From Antennarius striatus (lineage: Eukaryota; Chordata; Actinopteri; Lophiiformes; Antennariidae): DNA of 64,000 bases. The notes under the pieces are model-generated. The model did no database searches. It had not been told where the DNA came from and saw nothing but the letters and a program-made list of their open reading frames with translations. Both the position numbers and the translations under genes were made by a program. The DNA lies in assembly GCF_040054535.1 (NCBI RefSeq), contig NC_090789.1:2434197-2498196 (forward strand). The letters run 5' to 3'. This document shows, piece after piece, positions 1-11,679 of the stretch. How positions within the stretch are numbered: position 1 is the stretch's first letter; every line of letters starts with the position of its first letter.

Positions 1-3000
1 ACAGGTTTCTTTCTGCTCCCTGAAATAATAATTTATTACAATCATATGTCAACTAATGTTAAATTTGTTCGTAAGGAGAGCACGTAGTCCAATTTCCTCT
101 AATGAATGAACCTCATACTAAATTTATGGACTAGTGAAAACAATGAATGTTGAAGCGACTTTCTCTGTCTCTGTTGAAGGTGGACTTCAAAGATAAGCTC
201 TACCTTGCTCCTCTAACAACTGTAAGTGCCAACAAACCAAAGCTGAAGTTTGACTTATTATTTTTGTTGGAATGCGACCAAACCATTTGTTACCATGAAT
301 TAAAAATGCTCTTTTGAGATCCGGCGATATTCCAAGTTCTATAAATGCATATGAAGTAAGGTGACGTGATTCCTTCTCTTTCTTCAGTGTGGAAATCTGC
401 CTTTCCGTCGTGTTTGTAAGCGCTTTGGAGCAGACCTCACATGTACTGCGATGGTCATGTGTACGGACGTGCTGCAGGGTGAGGACTCAGAGTGGGACCT
501 CTTGAAGCGGCACGAAAGTGAAGATGTCTTCGGTGTTCAGGTAATATCGTCACAGGAATACAGCCTCCAGACTTTGCTTCTCCTCAAAGAGGAGATCCTT
601 AATGATAACCCCAGTTCTCAAGTCCACCTTGTGTTTCCAGGTGGAGGGCTGCTTCCCCGACACAATGACTCAGTGTGCAGAGCTCATCAACAACCACACA
701 GAGGTTGATTTTGTGGACATCAACTCTGGATGCCCCATTGAATCTGTCTACAAGAAGGTGACTCCTTTTTAGATTCTTATTCAGACTCAGTGAAACCTCC
801 ACTGAGCTTTTTGCTTCTTTTCAATTATTTACACAGATTGCAGTTTTAATTTTTTGGAGCTTGCACATGGGCTGATATGTAAAGCTATTTTTAAATCAAA
901 ATTTACAACTGTGCTTAATTTAGAAAAGGCCACTTGAAAGTTAAAGCAAAACTGTCACTTTAATTACAAATAAAAGCTTCAAAATTGTGCTCTGCCATAT
1001 TTTCTTCAATGGTTTATCATTGAAGTTTGCAGGAGCATCAAGGAAAACCTTAAAATGAATTTACCTTTGACCATGATGGCTGTGAGAGGAAACATTGCCA
1101 TCAGTGTGACACTGTCTAACAGTTGTGTTCCTTGCCTCAACAGGGCGGGGGCAGTGGCTTGATGATACGGACCCAAAATCTTGAACAAATAATCAAGGGA
1201 ATGAACTATGTAAGACTGGCTATTCTGAACTCTTATTATTGCTGTTTTAGTCAATGAAGTCAAGCAGTATTAGCAACATTAGATCTATTTCTTTGTTTCT
1301 AAGGGAGACATGCAATAAAGAATGATTTACACATAACAGTACCATTGGTTTGTATGAACTTCTGAATGAAAACACAAGTTTTTCTGCCTGAAGGTTCTTG
1401 ATGTCCCTTTAACCATCAAGATCCGTACTGGTTTTCATGAGAATAACCGCATAGCCCACAAACTGATTCCTGAGATGAAGAAATGGGGCATCTCAATGGT
1501 CACAGTAAGTCTAAAAACATTCTGATTTTATGATGATTAATTCAGAATAGTCATCTTTTTACAAATCTAAATATAAAGTTGCAAATGTTTTCTTACAGCT
1601 GCATGGTCGATCCAGAGAACATCGTCTGTCGACTTTAGCTGACTGGGATTATATCAACACCTGCTCCCAGCTGGCTAGGCCTGTCCCGCTTTTTGGTATG
1701 TAAATCATGAAATGCAGAGCTTATAGTTAATAGAGGAAGTATAAAAATGACAACCTCTAAGGTTGTAAAAATCATGTATAGACACGGTGATGTTTGTGAT
1801 GAGGTGAGATGAAGGACCCGTGTTTATTCCCCCAGGTAATGGAGACATTCTGTCCTATGAAGATGCCATGAAAGCGAAGGAGACTGGAGTTTCTGGTATT
1901 GTGATTGGAAGGTGGGCACCATTTAACTATATTTTGAACTAGCATACCAATAATTTAAGTTTGCTCCTCCTGCTTTTGGCATTTGTGCTCTTATACTATT
2001 TTAAATAAAATACTACACTTGAACGCTTTAGGTGAAACTATTTGGCTTGTATGTTGTTGTCTTTTTTCAGAGGTGCTCTCATCAAGCCCTGGATCTTCAC
2101 TGAAATAAAGGAGAGCAGACACTGGGACATCTCGTCCAGCGAGCGACTGGACATCCTCAAGGACTTCACCAACTTTGGTCTGGAGCACTGGGGCTCCGAC
2201 ACCCGAGGGGTCGAGAAGACCCGCAATTTTCTGCTGGAGTGGCTCTCCTTCATGTACAAGTAGGCAACAATGTGCACTTTAGTAGACTGTGTTTATCCTA
2301 CAGTTCACATAGCAGGTTCATGACTGTTAGGTACAGAAGCATACAGTGAACATACTGTAGAGCCACAAAGGAAACAAACTACATTATCTGTAGTTATTTC
2401 ATCTGTTTTTAAGACCGAGGAAACATTTAGAATTTTCTTATATTTTGCACAAATAGCAGGACGCCTGCTTGAACTGGAGTGCACATTCCTTTCGTGCCTG
2501 GAGACACACCGACCGTCCATCCCATTTACATGGATGAGGCCATGTGAGCCAGCTCTGGACTTCCTGAAGTCCAGAGCTAGGGAGCCTGTTGAGATTATGG
2601 GCCGCGTGATGTGCGTGGGCCACCACATTGGTCAACAAACTAGCGGGTCCAATTTTTTGTAACAATAAAATGATTAATATATCTTTCGTCTCTCCTCCAT
2701 CTCTGTCCCTCAGTTATATTCCAGTTGGCCTGTTGGAGCGAGTGCCTCAGAAGATCAATGAGCGACTGCCGTACTATCTAGGAAGAAACTACCTGGAGTC
2801 ACTGATGGCCAGTCAGAATGTTGAGGACTGGGTTAGGATCAGGTAAAGAGAAAACTGTCTAAACTCGCAGGAACATTAAACAAAGTCAGGTAGCACGGAA
2901 ACTGCTTGTGAAAGCGGTTGATGTATATTAATTCACCCACTTTGTCTCTCCTACAGTGAAATGCTGCTTGGACCTGTACCAAAGAATTTCAACTTTAAAG

Positions 3001-3017
3001 CCAAATCCTACAAGTGA
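1..3017 (+). CDS. dus3l: tRNA-dihydrouridine(47) synthase-like, copy 1 (3' part; 5' exons lie outside the window)
   Basis: Family role: flavin enzyme reducing uridine 47 of tRNA (and some mRNA uridines) to dihydrouridine. Visible exons: 1-4 (end of an exon), 180-221, 388-540, 641-757, 1144-1209, 1394-1504, 1599-1695, 1836-1911, 2071-2259, 2714-2842, 2957-3017 (TGA). Each pairs in length and phase with an exon of the second copy at 8794-11564. The TIM-barrel catalytic motif is kept (DINSGCP; Cys is the expected proton donor), as is HGRSRE. The frame is open throughout, but several positions conserved in copy 2 and human DUS3L differ: CGEMAMCTN reads CTAMVMCTD, the [11 protein letters not shown] region reads [11 protein letters not shown], and the C-terminus lacks about four residues ([10 protein letters not shown]). 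AATAAA at 3082-3087. Upstream exons, including the zinc fingers, would be left of the window. Transcribed divergent paralogue or early pseudogene; family assignment is secure, activity is not. Confidence 0.93.
2551..2578. repeat. near-perfect 13-bp palindrome in dus3l copy 1 intron
   Basis: AGCTCTGGACTTC and its exact reverse complement GAAGTCCAGAGCT are separated by only CT. It lies in the intron between 2259 and 2714, which is about 180 bp longer than the matching intron of copy 2 (10976-11245). The palindrome may belong to a small insertion. No coding role is seen. Confidence 0.7.
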
Positions 3018-3089
3018 TTTTTTTTACTGCTAATAGATATCCATCCTTTATGGTTTGTTTGCTTTTTTACTAGCTGTAGAGAATAAAAT

Positions 3090-4380
3090 TGAAAGGTAAA
3101 AAACATCTGTTGAGTTTTCAACAATACAATCAGTGATTCTGCTTATTTGACCTGTGCTCTAGATGCTGCAATTATTATTAATGATTATTTTATCTTGAAT
3201 TAAATCACTTGCTGTGAGGCAGCAGTGCTTCCCACTGCACCACCATGCCATCCTGCACAAATTCATCAAAAAGTTATATTTCTTACAAGAGACCTCATCA
3301 ATTGTAATTCCATGATCAATGGACTTCTTAAAACTATGTTTTACTGCAATAATACATTAATAAAGATAAAGCAGTTAAGAAAGCAGTTACTAGTGTGCCT
3401 TTTCCTTTATCAAGAATTCAACCACTTTAAGAGGGACCAAATATCAATTCTGACTTCAAAGAAAATCACAACAAAATACATTTTCAATATATATCCATCA
3501 GGAACTAATGAAGTTACATAGAAGAATGTCAAACACAATATACATGTCTGTGCTAAATTGTCTGTGCTAACAGAGGTGAACCAGCTTCGGTGCCAACACT
3601 AGCTAACAGACATGTCCAACTAATTACAAGACTTGAAAAAAAAAGAAAAGCCACTCAATTGGTTGAACACAAAGTGAAGTATCCTTTATGAAAATTTCAC
3701 AATTGATTAATCTCAGTAGTAAAGAGTAGTAAACTGTGAGCCACACCACTTAGCGAGTGTTCTCCTGTACAGGATGTCCATACAGGAATATCATGTGTGT
3801 TCAACATGAGTGAAGGAACCCTTAACTCAAACACATTAGAGGTTCAGACTTGTATTTTTGTACTTCAAAAAAAAACAACAAAAACAATTATTTGGTGTAC
3901 TTAGATTGACAAAATAGTTACCCTTTACTGTTTCTTTGCCATTTGGGCTCAATATCAGCCCAAAGTGTAATAAATAGTGCATAATTTTTTGATTAAAAAA
4001 ATCTTTATATATTTTTATATTTTATATAGCTTTATAATTTTTTTTCTTGATCTGACAAAAACTTGGGCAAATATCAGTTACATACACGTTTCAAACTAAA
4101 CAATTTCGTGCATCTTAACCTAAGTTGCATCCTGCCAGTGTGAAGTGCAGTACTTCAATATTTAGAGCATAATTACAGAAAATACAATAAATTTTAAAAA
4201 ACAAAAAAACAACAATAAATAAAAAAAACTAATTAAAAAATGCACAATCGTAGAACATGAGTGATCATACACAAAAAGGGAAACAAGTTGATACCGTCCT
4301 ATTCTATCAGCCAGCCTTTTTAATCCTCAATTAAAGCCCTCTACCTCCATCTAGCAGTCAGAACGGACAATAACAAACAT
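3090..4380. other. AT-rich intergenic DNA between dus3l copy 1 and mterf1
   Basis: No convincing exon is visible; the 98-residue open frame at 3225-3521 has no recognisable domain and runs through AT-rich sequence. The only structured item is the SINE-head fragment near 3211-3255. There are poly-A and poly-T stretches around 3870 and 4000-4220. Confidence 0.6.
3211..3255 (-). mobile_element. tRNA-derived SINE head fragment (reverse orientation)
   Basis: Read on the minus strand, this matches the common fish SINE head pattern TGGTGCAGTGG...GCACTGCTGCCTCACAGC, derived from a tRNA 5' half (pol III A-box region). Only about 45 bp are recognisable. It resembles the head of the fuller element at 47036. 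Assignment rests on recall of the consensus, not on a search. Confidence 0.5.
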
Positions 4381-4395
4381 GTCGGCGCATGTTGA

Positions 4396-4423
4396 TGACG
4401 TAAGGGCGACAACTCTCGCGAGA
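4396..4423. promoter_or_regulatory. mterf1 core promoter: CRE-like site plus TCTCGCGAGA palindrome
   Basis: TGACGTAA (CREB/ATF half-palindrome type) lies at 4396-4403 and the exact 10-bp palindrome TCTCGCGAGA at 4414-4423. The latter is a known core-promoter element of vertebrate housekeeping genes. The putative non-coding exon 1 follows and ends at the GTAAGT donor at 4493. The spacing and motif types fit a TATA-less housekeeping promoter. Confidence 0.65.
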
Positions 4424-4429
4424 TTTCAA

Positions 4430-6344
4430 TATGCACCGTTTTACGGTTGTAAGAGAGGAAGAACTGCGTGTTTCATTCCATTCCGAGCATAAGTAAGTGA
4501 TTGTAAATATAAAGTGCACATCCTATGATTTTTTTTCTCATTTCTGGGTAATATTGAGGAATTACCAGGAGGCAGGAAAAATTTAATCTCGTTACCGCTA
4601 AAAGCTTACGTTGTTAAGTTGGATTGTTTGATTTTGGGTCAAGGTAAGACACGATCTGAACTTCAACTTCAGTAACTTGTAGATAAATAACTTGTAGTCT
4701 TAAGTGTCTCTGTATTGTGATCATTTTAAATTAGATGATAGCTGGTTAAATCTCACTCAGAAAAATCATTACCTATTGTTTAGCTATTAAAACCATACAA
4801 TTTGTCTAAACCAATTTTGAGCAAGTGACTACAACTCTATTACTAGATTTATCTGTTATAATTGTGTGTATTTTTTTTCTCATAGGTGCACAATCAGGCA
4901 ACTTTACCCTTGCCTCATAAAAAATGGCTGCAAGATTTGGAGTCAGGCTTGTTCTTGGCTTCCGTCACTCAGTGGTCTTGCGACACAGTTCTGACATCTT
5001 TATGTCACGGGTAACATCAGCCGTCTATTTAAGAAGACTTTGTAATTCTAATAATAAAAGTAATGATCTCAAATTATCTGTGAACAGAGAGAATGAATCT
5101 CTGTTGGACAACCTGAATATTTTGGGAGTTGACGTGACAAAGGCACGCAAACGACAACCTGGCGTGCTTCGTAGAGTCTCAACTAATGAGCAAGGTCTCG
5201 CAAAGTTCCTTGAAAGCAAAGGTGCCAGTGGCAGTGACATCGCGAGCATCATATCTCGCTATCCCCGTGCCATCACCAGATCGATTCAGAACATAGACCA
5301 ACGCTGGCAGCTTTGGAGAGACATCTTTAAGACGGATGCAGAAATTGTGAGCATTGTGACACGTTCACCTGAGTCCTTCTTCCGTTCCAGTGATAATGAG
5401 AAGTTGAAGCAGAATATAGATTTTCTGATTTCTTTGGGACTGAACAACACTCATCTCTATCGGCTACTGGCAACAGCACCCCGGACATTCACCAACAGCT
5501 TGGAGCTGAACAAGCAGATGGTGGAGCTTTTACATGACATCTGTATTGAAAATGGTGGAGAGAATCCTGTGCAATTTGCCAAGACTATCCTATCCAAAAA
5601 CCTCTACATTCTCATCCGCAGCACCAGGAGAGTCAAGAAAAACATTAGTTTTCTGGGATCCTCTCTTACATTGAGTGATCCAGAACTGCTTGCTCTCATA
5701 GAAGGACCTGGGGCAAGACTTTTGGACGTTTCAAATGAATATATAGCAACTAATTTTGACATTCTCAAGCAGAAGTTTATTTCGCTTGGCTGTCAGCAAG
5801 CTGACATTAGAAAACTCATCATACACTATCCATCTCTTTTAACCATTCATTCAGCCATGTTGAACTCTAAAGTGGACCGTTTCTTACAACGGGGAGTCAC
5901 AGTGGAGCAGTTACTGAACAAGCCCAAGATTTTACAGTACAACATAGAGACCATGATGGGGCGATTAGATACACTAGAGAAGCTGGGCTATGATTTCAAA
6001 AAGAATGGCATCAGTTTGCTCGACTATAGTCAAAAGCGTTTTAAAGGAAAGATAGCCCAACTTGCTGCCTAACAAGATGACTGAATGTAATTCTTGATGA
6101 AAATGCCACACGTTCATATATTTGTTCATGATGTTACAGAATGCAATTGAATATCTGCCTTGTAACATTTAAGGTTCTGGTACAACTCCAATTCATGATT
6201 CAGCATGAATCAATTGGTCCTTAAAATATCAGAATGTAGATAAAATCATGATTCTGTTTTCCGAAGGGGGCAGCTTGGTCTAAGTTTCGTTCAATGAATA
6301 ATCCAAACCCCAAAGACATTCAGTTTATCACAGAATGCAATAAA
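4430..6344 (+). other. mterf1: mterf1 transcript extent (5' UTR exon, intron, coding exon, poly-A signal)
   Basis: The non-coding exon 1 ends at 4492 (donor GTAAGT). The acceptor at 4884-4885 (poly-T then CATAG) opens the coding exon at 4886, 38 bp before the ATG. AATAAA at 6339-6344 is the likely poly-A signal. The exact transcription start is not visible. Confidence 0.6.
4924..6072 (+). CDS. mterf1: mitochondrial transcription termination factor 1
   Basis: Encodes 382 residues in one coding exon. Known role: mTERF-fold protein of stacked helical repeats that binds mitochondrial DNA by base flipping at the tRNA-Leu site and blocks transcription. The N-terminus (about 1-45) is rich in Arg, Ser and hydrophobic residues with few acidic ones, as expected for a mitochondrial import signal. 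From about residue 75 the chain follows human MTERF1 closely: LLDNLNILGVDVTKARKRQP, IASIISRYPRAITR, RSPESFFRS, APRTFTNSLELNKQMVE, and GPGARLLDVSNEY. Repeating leucine/proline motifs (ISRYP, VTRSP, LATAP, LIHYP) mark the mTERF repeats. Length agrees with the family (human 399). The gene sits between two dus3l copies on the same strand. Confidence 0.95.
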   Translation: MAARFGVRLVLGFRHSVVLRHSSDIFMSRVTSAVYLRRLCNSNNKSNDLKLSVNRENESLLDNLNILGVDVTKARKRQPGVLRRVSTNEQGLAKFLESKGASGSDIASIISRYPRAITRSIQNIDQRWQLWRDIFKTDAEIVSIVTRSPESFFRSSDNEKLKQNIDFLISLGLNNTHLYRLLATAPRTFTNSLELNKQMVELLHDICIENGGENPVQFAKTILSKNLYILIRSTRRVKKNISFLGSSLTLSDPELLALIEGPGARLLDVSNEYIATNFDILKQKFISLGCQQADIRKLIIHYPSLLTIHSAMLNSKVDRFLQRGVTVEQLLNKPKILQYNIETMMGRLDTLEKLGYDFKKNGISLLDYSQKRFKGKIAQLAA

Positions 6345-6349
6345 AGCAG

Positions 6350-6780
6350 CCTGATATTCTTACAATCAGGAATTTTCTTTTTAAAATTACAAACAATTCA
6401 CAAACTGTGAATTAATAATCTGTCGAGTGACTAAATTATTTATATGACTAATATCATTCCCAATCTAGTTATTCAAGGGTGTTATTTCTAGAATACTGAC
6501 AGTATGAAATTGAACTATAACCAATTATATTAGATTACATGAAGTAAAGAGAAAGAAAATGCACTTTATTAATCCCTTTTAGGGGAAATTCTTTGCATAT
6601 ACTGTAAGTGTGTAAAAGATTATATAAAGTGAAAGTTCATCTCCAAATGGATATGAGAGTTTGTACGTGAAATATTAGCATTGAATAAAAAGAGATTGAT
6701 TATATTTCATGATGAACTTCTAAACTGTTCGACCATAGCTGAATGCAAAGATTGACTGAAACGTATCCGGAACCATGTTT
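6350..6780. other. intergenic DNA with dispersed-repeat tail
   Basis: No exon is seen. The segment 6563-6598 (CTTTATTAATCCC...GGGGAAATTC) is the tail signature of a widespread fish retroposon; related tails occur near 41417, 51880 and 58124. The rest is AT-rich and featureless. Confidence 0.5.
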
Positions 6781-6863
6781 GACGGCCACATTTCTCCACG
6801 GACCTCTGAAGAGTGCTGTACAATCGTGTTATCACGCTTTTGGAATATCTTCATCGAATACAG
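6780..6863 (+). promoter_or_regulatory. probable dus3l copy 2 first (non-coding) exon and promoter
   Basis: An ETS-type core (ATCCGGAAC) lies near 6765-6775. A possible exon ends at 6863 (TACAG, donor GTGTAA). The acceptor TTTCAG ending at 7214 would open the coding exon carrying the ATG at 7247. This is inference from splice signals only. Confidence 0.4.
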
Positions 6864-7246
6864 GTGTAAAATCTTTTCTAACTGTGTCCGTGTCTTTCTT
6901 TTCCATTTGATAAGACTTGTAATAATGCCCTGAATTATTAAATGTCATCAGCCGTCAGCGCTAACAGCCGCCATGCTATCTGTTAGCCTGTTCAGATAAC
7001 TTCAGTGCTCAAGCAAAGGAACGCTGCAGTAGCTGCTAGCTTAGAGAAAATTAAAAATAGCACGCAAACTATTTCAAACCAGATTAATTGCACAAGCAGT
7101 TTAAATCACGTGAACCTACGTAAAGTGCACTAAAATAATTTTGTTAGCATATAGTCGTTAACCAGTCCTGTTAAACGTGTTAGCTAGATTGACGACTGTG
7201 TTGAAATGTTTCAGGTTCAGGATCAGAAAAAGCCTGTGAATGTGTG

Positions 7247-10200
7247 ATGGATCAACCAGCGGAGGAACACGTGGAAAAGAGGACAGATGTAGCCGTGAAG
7301 GGTGAAGCTGCCATCAAATCAGAGTAAGTAACAGTAGAACACGTTAAAAAAAAAAAGGTTGGACAGCATTTTATGTGTTGAAAATGTCAGTTTGTTGAGT
7401 GGGAGAATAGAGATCCACACATAATTTAAAATTAATCACACATTCCTGTCTGAAGAAGTCCAAACTCCAGCAGCTCTTAAGAATATGAAGGACTGTTAAT
7501 GCTTTTTTTTTTCCTGTTAATCTTTTCAGAAATGTTTTATCACAGGTGTAACAATATGATTGCCATTCTTTTCAGGTTCCTTACGACCAAAGAAAAATTT
7601 CACAGATTTGTAGACTCGGAGTGGCAAAGACAAAAGGGAGGAAAGGTCAGTGAAAATGACAAGATTGAGGAGACATCTCTTGAAGAACCTGATGCTAAAA
7701 AGCTCAAAGTGGATCTTGAGGAGGAAAGCAAAGCAGGGAAACCAGATGCTAAACGGCTGAGGGGACAGAACAAATCAAGGCCGCACAAAAAGCCTACGAC
7801 CTATGACGAAAAACGGCTGTGTCTGTCAGTCATTCAGGTATGACAGTGTAACCAGACATTCACAAAATCCATGTAATCTGTCCATGGTCTGTCAGCTAAT
7901 ATTTTTTGGTCGTGACTTTCCATTTTCAGGACAACAGAGTTTGTTCCTATGGAGACAAATGTCATTTTCATCATAACATTGCTGATTATCTGGCCACAAA
8001 GCCAGCTGACATCGGGGAAAGCTGCTACCTCTACGACACATTTGGAAAATGCACTTATGGTCTTTCCTGCCGCTTTGCTAAAGCACACACTACACCTGAC
8101 TTCAAAACCATGGAGAACGCCGAACTAATGAAGGCCTACGAGGGTAGGATCGTGGTGAAGAACAGCCTCAGTAAAGACCTCCAGATTCGACTGAGGAAAC
8201 ATTCAGTGTCCTTCAAGATGTCAGCAGAATATCTCAGAACACTTTCAGACAAAGGAGACAAGAGAGAACAGCGGGGGAACGGTGAGACGCCCAAAGAATC
8301 TTGATAGATTCACATGAGGAACTTATGAATATTTAACTTATGTCAATAAAAATTACCTTTAGGGATATCATTTGTATTCATTGATGTCACCGCTCAGTCC
8401 TACTCTCAACATGTGTCGCCTGACTGGTTTAAAAACGTACACAGTTATAGTTACAGTCATCAGCAGTGATGAGTATAATATTGCTTTTGTGACACTTTAT
8501 AGGCCCCATGATGAGGAGGCGTCTCATCTGGGGTGTACCCCGCCTCTTGCTAGTAGCCAGCTTGGATAGGCTCCAGCAGACCCGTGACCTTCAGATGATT
8601 CAGACGATTACAATCTGTTGTTGTTGATTCTGTTCTTTGTTCATGTGTAGGTGATGCTTGTGCAGATCCAGCAGGAGGCAAGCAACAGGCACCGACTGAA
8701 GCACAACTACAGGTATGAATTTCAACCCTGCGCTGTGATTAAGATGGCTCACCTGGTGAGTATTCACACTGATGTGATCTTTAACTGATACAGACGAGCT
8801 CTAATGAACAGCCTCCAGTGAAGACCATTGGTCCACTGACTGATGCAGACGTCATCAAACTGCGTCCATGTGAAAAGAGACAGGTTTGTCTGAGGGAAGT
8901 CTCTGCTTCTTGAAACAATAATTTTTTTTAAATAATGTGTTAAGTTATTTCATGCTCACACTAAACTCATACTAAATTTGTGGACTAGTAAAACCAATGG
9001 ATGTTGAAGCAACTTTCTTTGTCTCTGTTGAAGGTGGACTTTAAAGATAAGCTCTACCTTGCTCCTCTAACAACTGTGAGTGCCAACAGACCAAAGCTAA
9101 AGTTTGTTATTTATGTTAAAATGCTACCAAACAGTTTTAGCTATGAGCTAAAACTTGAGAACCAATCATATTCCAACTTCTACAAATGCATATAATGTAA
9201 GGCTTTGACCTGATTCCTTCCTTCGTTTCTTTGATTTCTTTCTTTAGTGTGGAAATCTGCCTTTCCGTCGTGTATGCAAGCGCTTCGGAGCAGACATTAC
9301 CTGTGGAGAAATGGCCATGTGCACAAACCTGCTGCAGGGACAGCAGTCAGAGTGGGCCCTTTTGAAGCGGCATGAAAGTGAAGATGTCTTCGGTGTCCAG
9401 GTAACATCATTGTAGGATACCGAAGCTCTATTGAGCCATTTAGAGTTGCAGTTGAATATTTATTTTGATGTTATGAATGCATCTTTTGGATTTTTGATGA
9501 AAATTTCAGCTCTCAAGTCATGTTTGTGTCTCCAGGTGGAGGGCTGTTTCCCTGACACCATGACAAGGTGTGCAGAGCTCATCAACAACCACACAGAGGT
9601 CGACTTCGTGGACATCAACTCTGGATGCCCCATCGACCTCGTCTACAAGAAGGTGATTTTTTTTTTTTTTTTTTTGTGCACCTGGAATCATGATGTCCCA
9701 GCTTTCATCAGACATATTGTTTACAGCAGAGTGTTTAAAGCCCAGACCAGGAAATAATGACATCAGTGTGACAGATGGTGCGTCTTTACTCTGTTTCGTC
9801 AGGGTGGAGGTTGTGGCTTGATGACACGCACTAGAAAGTTTGAACAAATAATCAAGGGAATGAACTACGTAAGTATGGCTCTTGTTAACTCATTTCAGCA
9901 AATTAATACCTTGTTGGCTCTAAATAATGATTCAAAACATTTTTAAAGTATAACTGTACCGTGAAAACTTTCATATGTTTTGGCTGCGATATATTTCTGA
10001 TTGAAAACATGAGTTTTTCTGCCCGAAGGTTCTTGATGTCCCTTTAACAGTCAAGATTCGTACTGGTGTTCAGGAAAAGAGCAACATAGCCCACAAACTG
10101 ATCCCTGAGATGAAGAAATGGGGCGTCTCAATGGTCACAGTAAGTCGTTGTCAAAGAAATATTGATGGAAATGAATTAAGTATTTAAAAAAATAGAGTTT

Positions 10201-11564
10201 AGCAGTCTGGAAAAGCATCGATTATTTGTTATATTTTGTCAGTCTTGTCAAGTTATGTGTCTGATGTTTTCTTACAGTTGCATGGTCGATCCAGAGAACA
10301 GCGCTACACAAAGTTAGCTGACTGGGATTATATCAATACCTGCTCCCAGCTGGCTAGTCCTGTCCCACTTTTTGGTACGTCAGTTGTGAAAACGGCAGAG
10401 GAGAAATAAGAGGAGGTTAAAAATAAAAAAAAGAAAGTCCTTAAAAAAGGTTTTTAAATGTCAAGGTTGTAAAGCTCATGACAGGAACAGTTGTGCTTGT
10501 GATGAGGTGACTTAAAGGAGGTGTTTATTCCCCCAGGTAATGGAGACATTCTGTCCTATGAAGATGCCATGAAAGCGAGGGAGACTGGAGTTTCTGGAAT
10601 TATGATTGCACGGTTGGTTAACTGTCATAAATCCTATATCAAAAATCAACTGTGGTGAAAGTACTTGTTTGTCAATAAAATACTTTACTTCAGCAGGTAG
10701 TTTCAGCTTCTTAGCTGCAGTAATGTCATCGTTGAATTATTGTCAGGCAAAATATCAGCGTTTGGCTTGTTTGTCGCTTTCTTCAGAGGTGCTCTCATCA
10801 AGCCCTGGATCTTCACTGAAATAAAGGAGAGCAGACACTGGGACATCTCGTCCAGCGAGCGACTGGACATCCTCAAGGACTTCACCAACTTTGGTCTGGA
10901 GCACTGGGGCTCCGACACCCGAGGGGTCGAGAAGACCCGCAATTTTCTGCTGGAGTGGCTCTCCTTCATGTGCAGGTCGGCAAACGGTGCCCATACTGTC
11001 AGTAAATTAAAAGCATGATGTTATTTAATCTGTGTTTACGTCACTAAATGTAAAAATACCAGACTTATATCCCAGGTTTTGTTGAATACGGCCCCCTTGT
11101 ATGATTGAAGTGGGATATTTTAATGCCGCTTTCAGTCCTTGTGGTAGAAAACTATCAATGATTGTATCCCTCAGTGAAGTATGGCATTTTTAACATTGAA
11201 AAAGAGGACTATATTTTATTTTCCTCCCAACTCTCTGTCTTACAGGTATATTCCAGTTGGCCTGTTGGAGCGAGTGCCTCAGAAGATCAACGAGCGACCT
11301 CAGTACTACCTGGGCAGAAACTACCTGGAGTCACTGATGGCCAGTCAGAATGTCGGGGACTGGATTAGGATTAGGTGAGGAGGAACCTGCCTAAAGCTGC
11401 CAAAGGAGCATTTTATTAATCAAGCCACACTGCAGATTATCTGTTAAATCATTTGATGTATTTATATTAATTCACTTTGTCTCTCCCACAGTGAAATGCT
11501 CCTCGGACCTGTCCCGAAGAATTTCAACTTTTTGCCGAAACATAAAGCCAATTCTTACAAATGA
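7247..11564 (+). CDS. dus3l: tRNA-dihydrouridine(47) synthase-like, copy 2 (complete)
   Basis: Fifteen coding exons give 631 residues (human 650): 7247-7323, 7576-7837, 7930-8281, 8651-8712, 8794-8883, 9034-9075, 9248-9400, 9536-9652, 9803-9868, 10029-10139, 10278-10374, 10537-10612, 10787-10975, 11246-11374, 11492-11564; all phases agree. N-terminus: [11 protein letters not shown], a Lys/Glu-rich linker, [16 protein letters not shown], then two CCCH zinc fingers (about residues 100-165) that bind tRNA. The FMN-binding TIM-barrel starts at [17 protein letters not shown] (about 287). Catalytic Cys is about 377 in [30 protein letters not shown] and GIMIARGAL follow, then the helical domain and C-terminus [20 protein letters not shown] at 11675-11680. 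This copy keeps the residues lost in copy 1, so it is probably the working enzyme. Confidence 0.96.
8508..8605 (+). mobile_element. SINE 3' fragment in dus3l copy 2 intron
   Basis: The stretch GGGGTGTACCCCGCCTC...GGATAGGCTCCAGCAGACC matches the 3' body of the tRNA-headed fish SINE family also present at 47036 and, inverted, at 52043. The head is absent. It lies within the intron 8282-8650. Confidence 0.65.
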
Positions 11565-11679
11565 TTTCTTTTCCTAATACAAATGAAAATGCTTGACGTT
11601 CTATTTTAGTTTGGTTTTTATGTTGCTCCAGAGGAAAAATATGTAAAGAAAGAAAAAACTTTTGTTTTTCAAGAAATAA

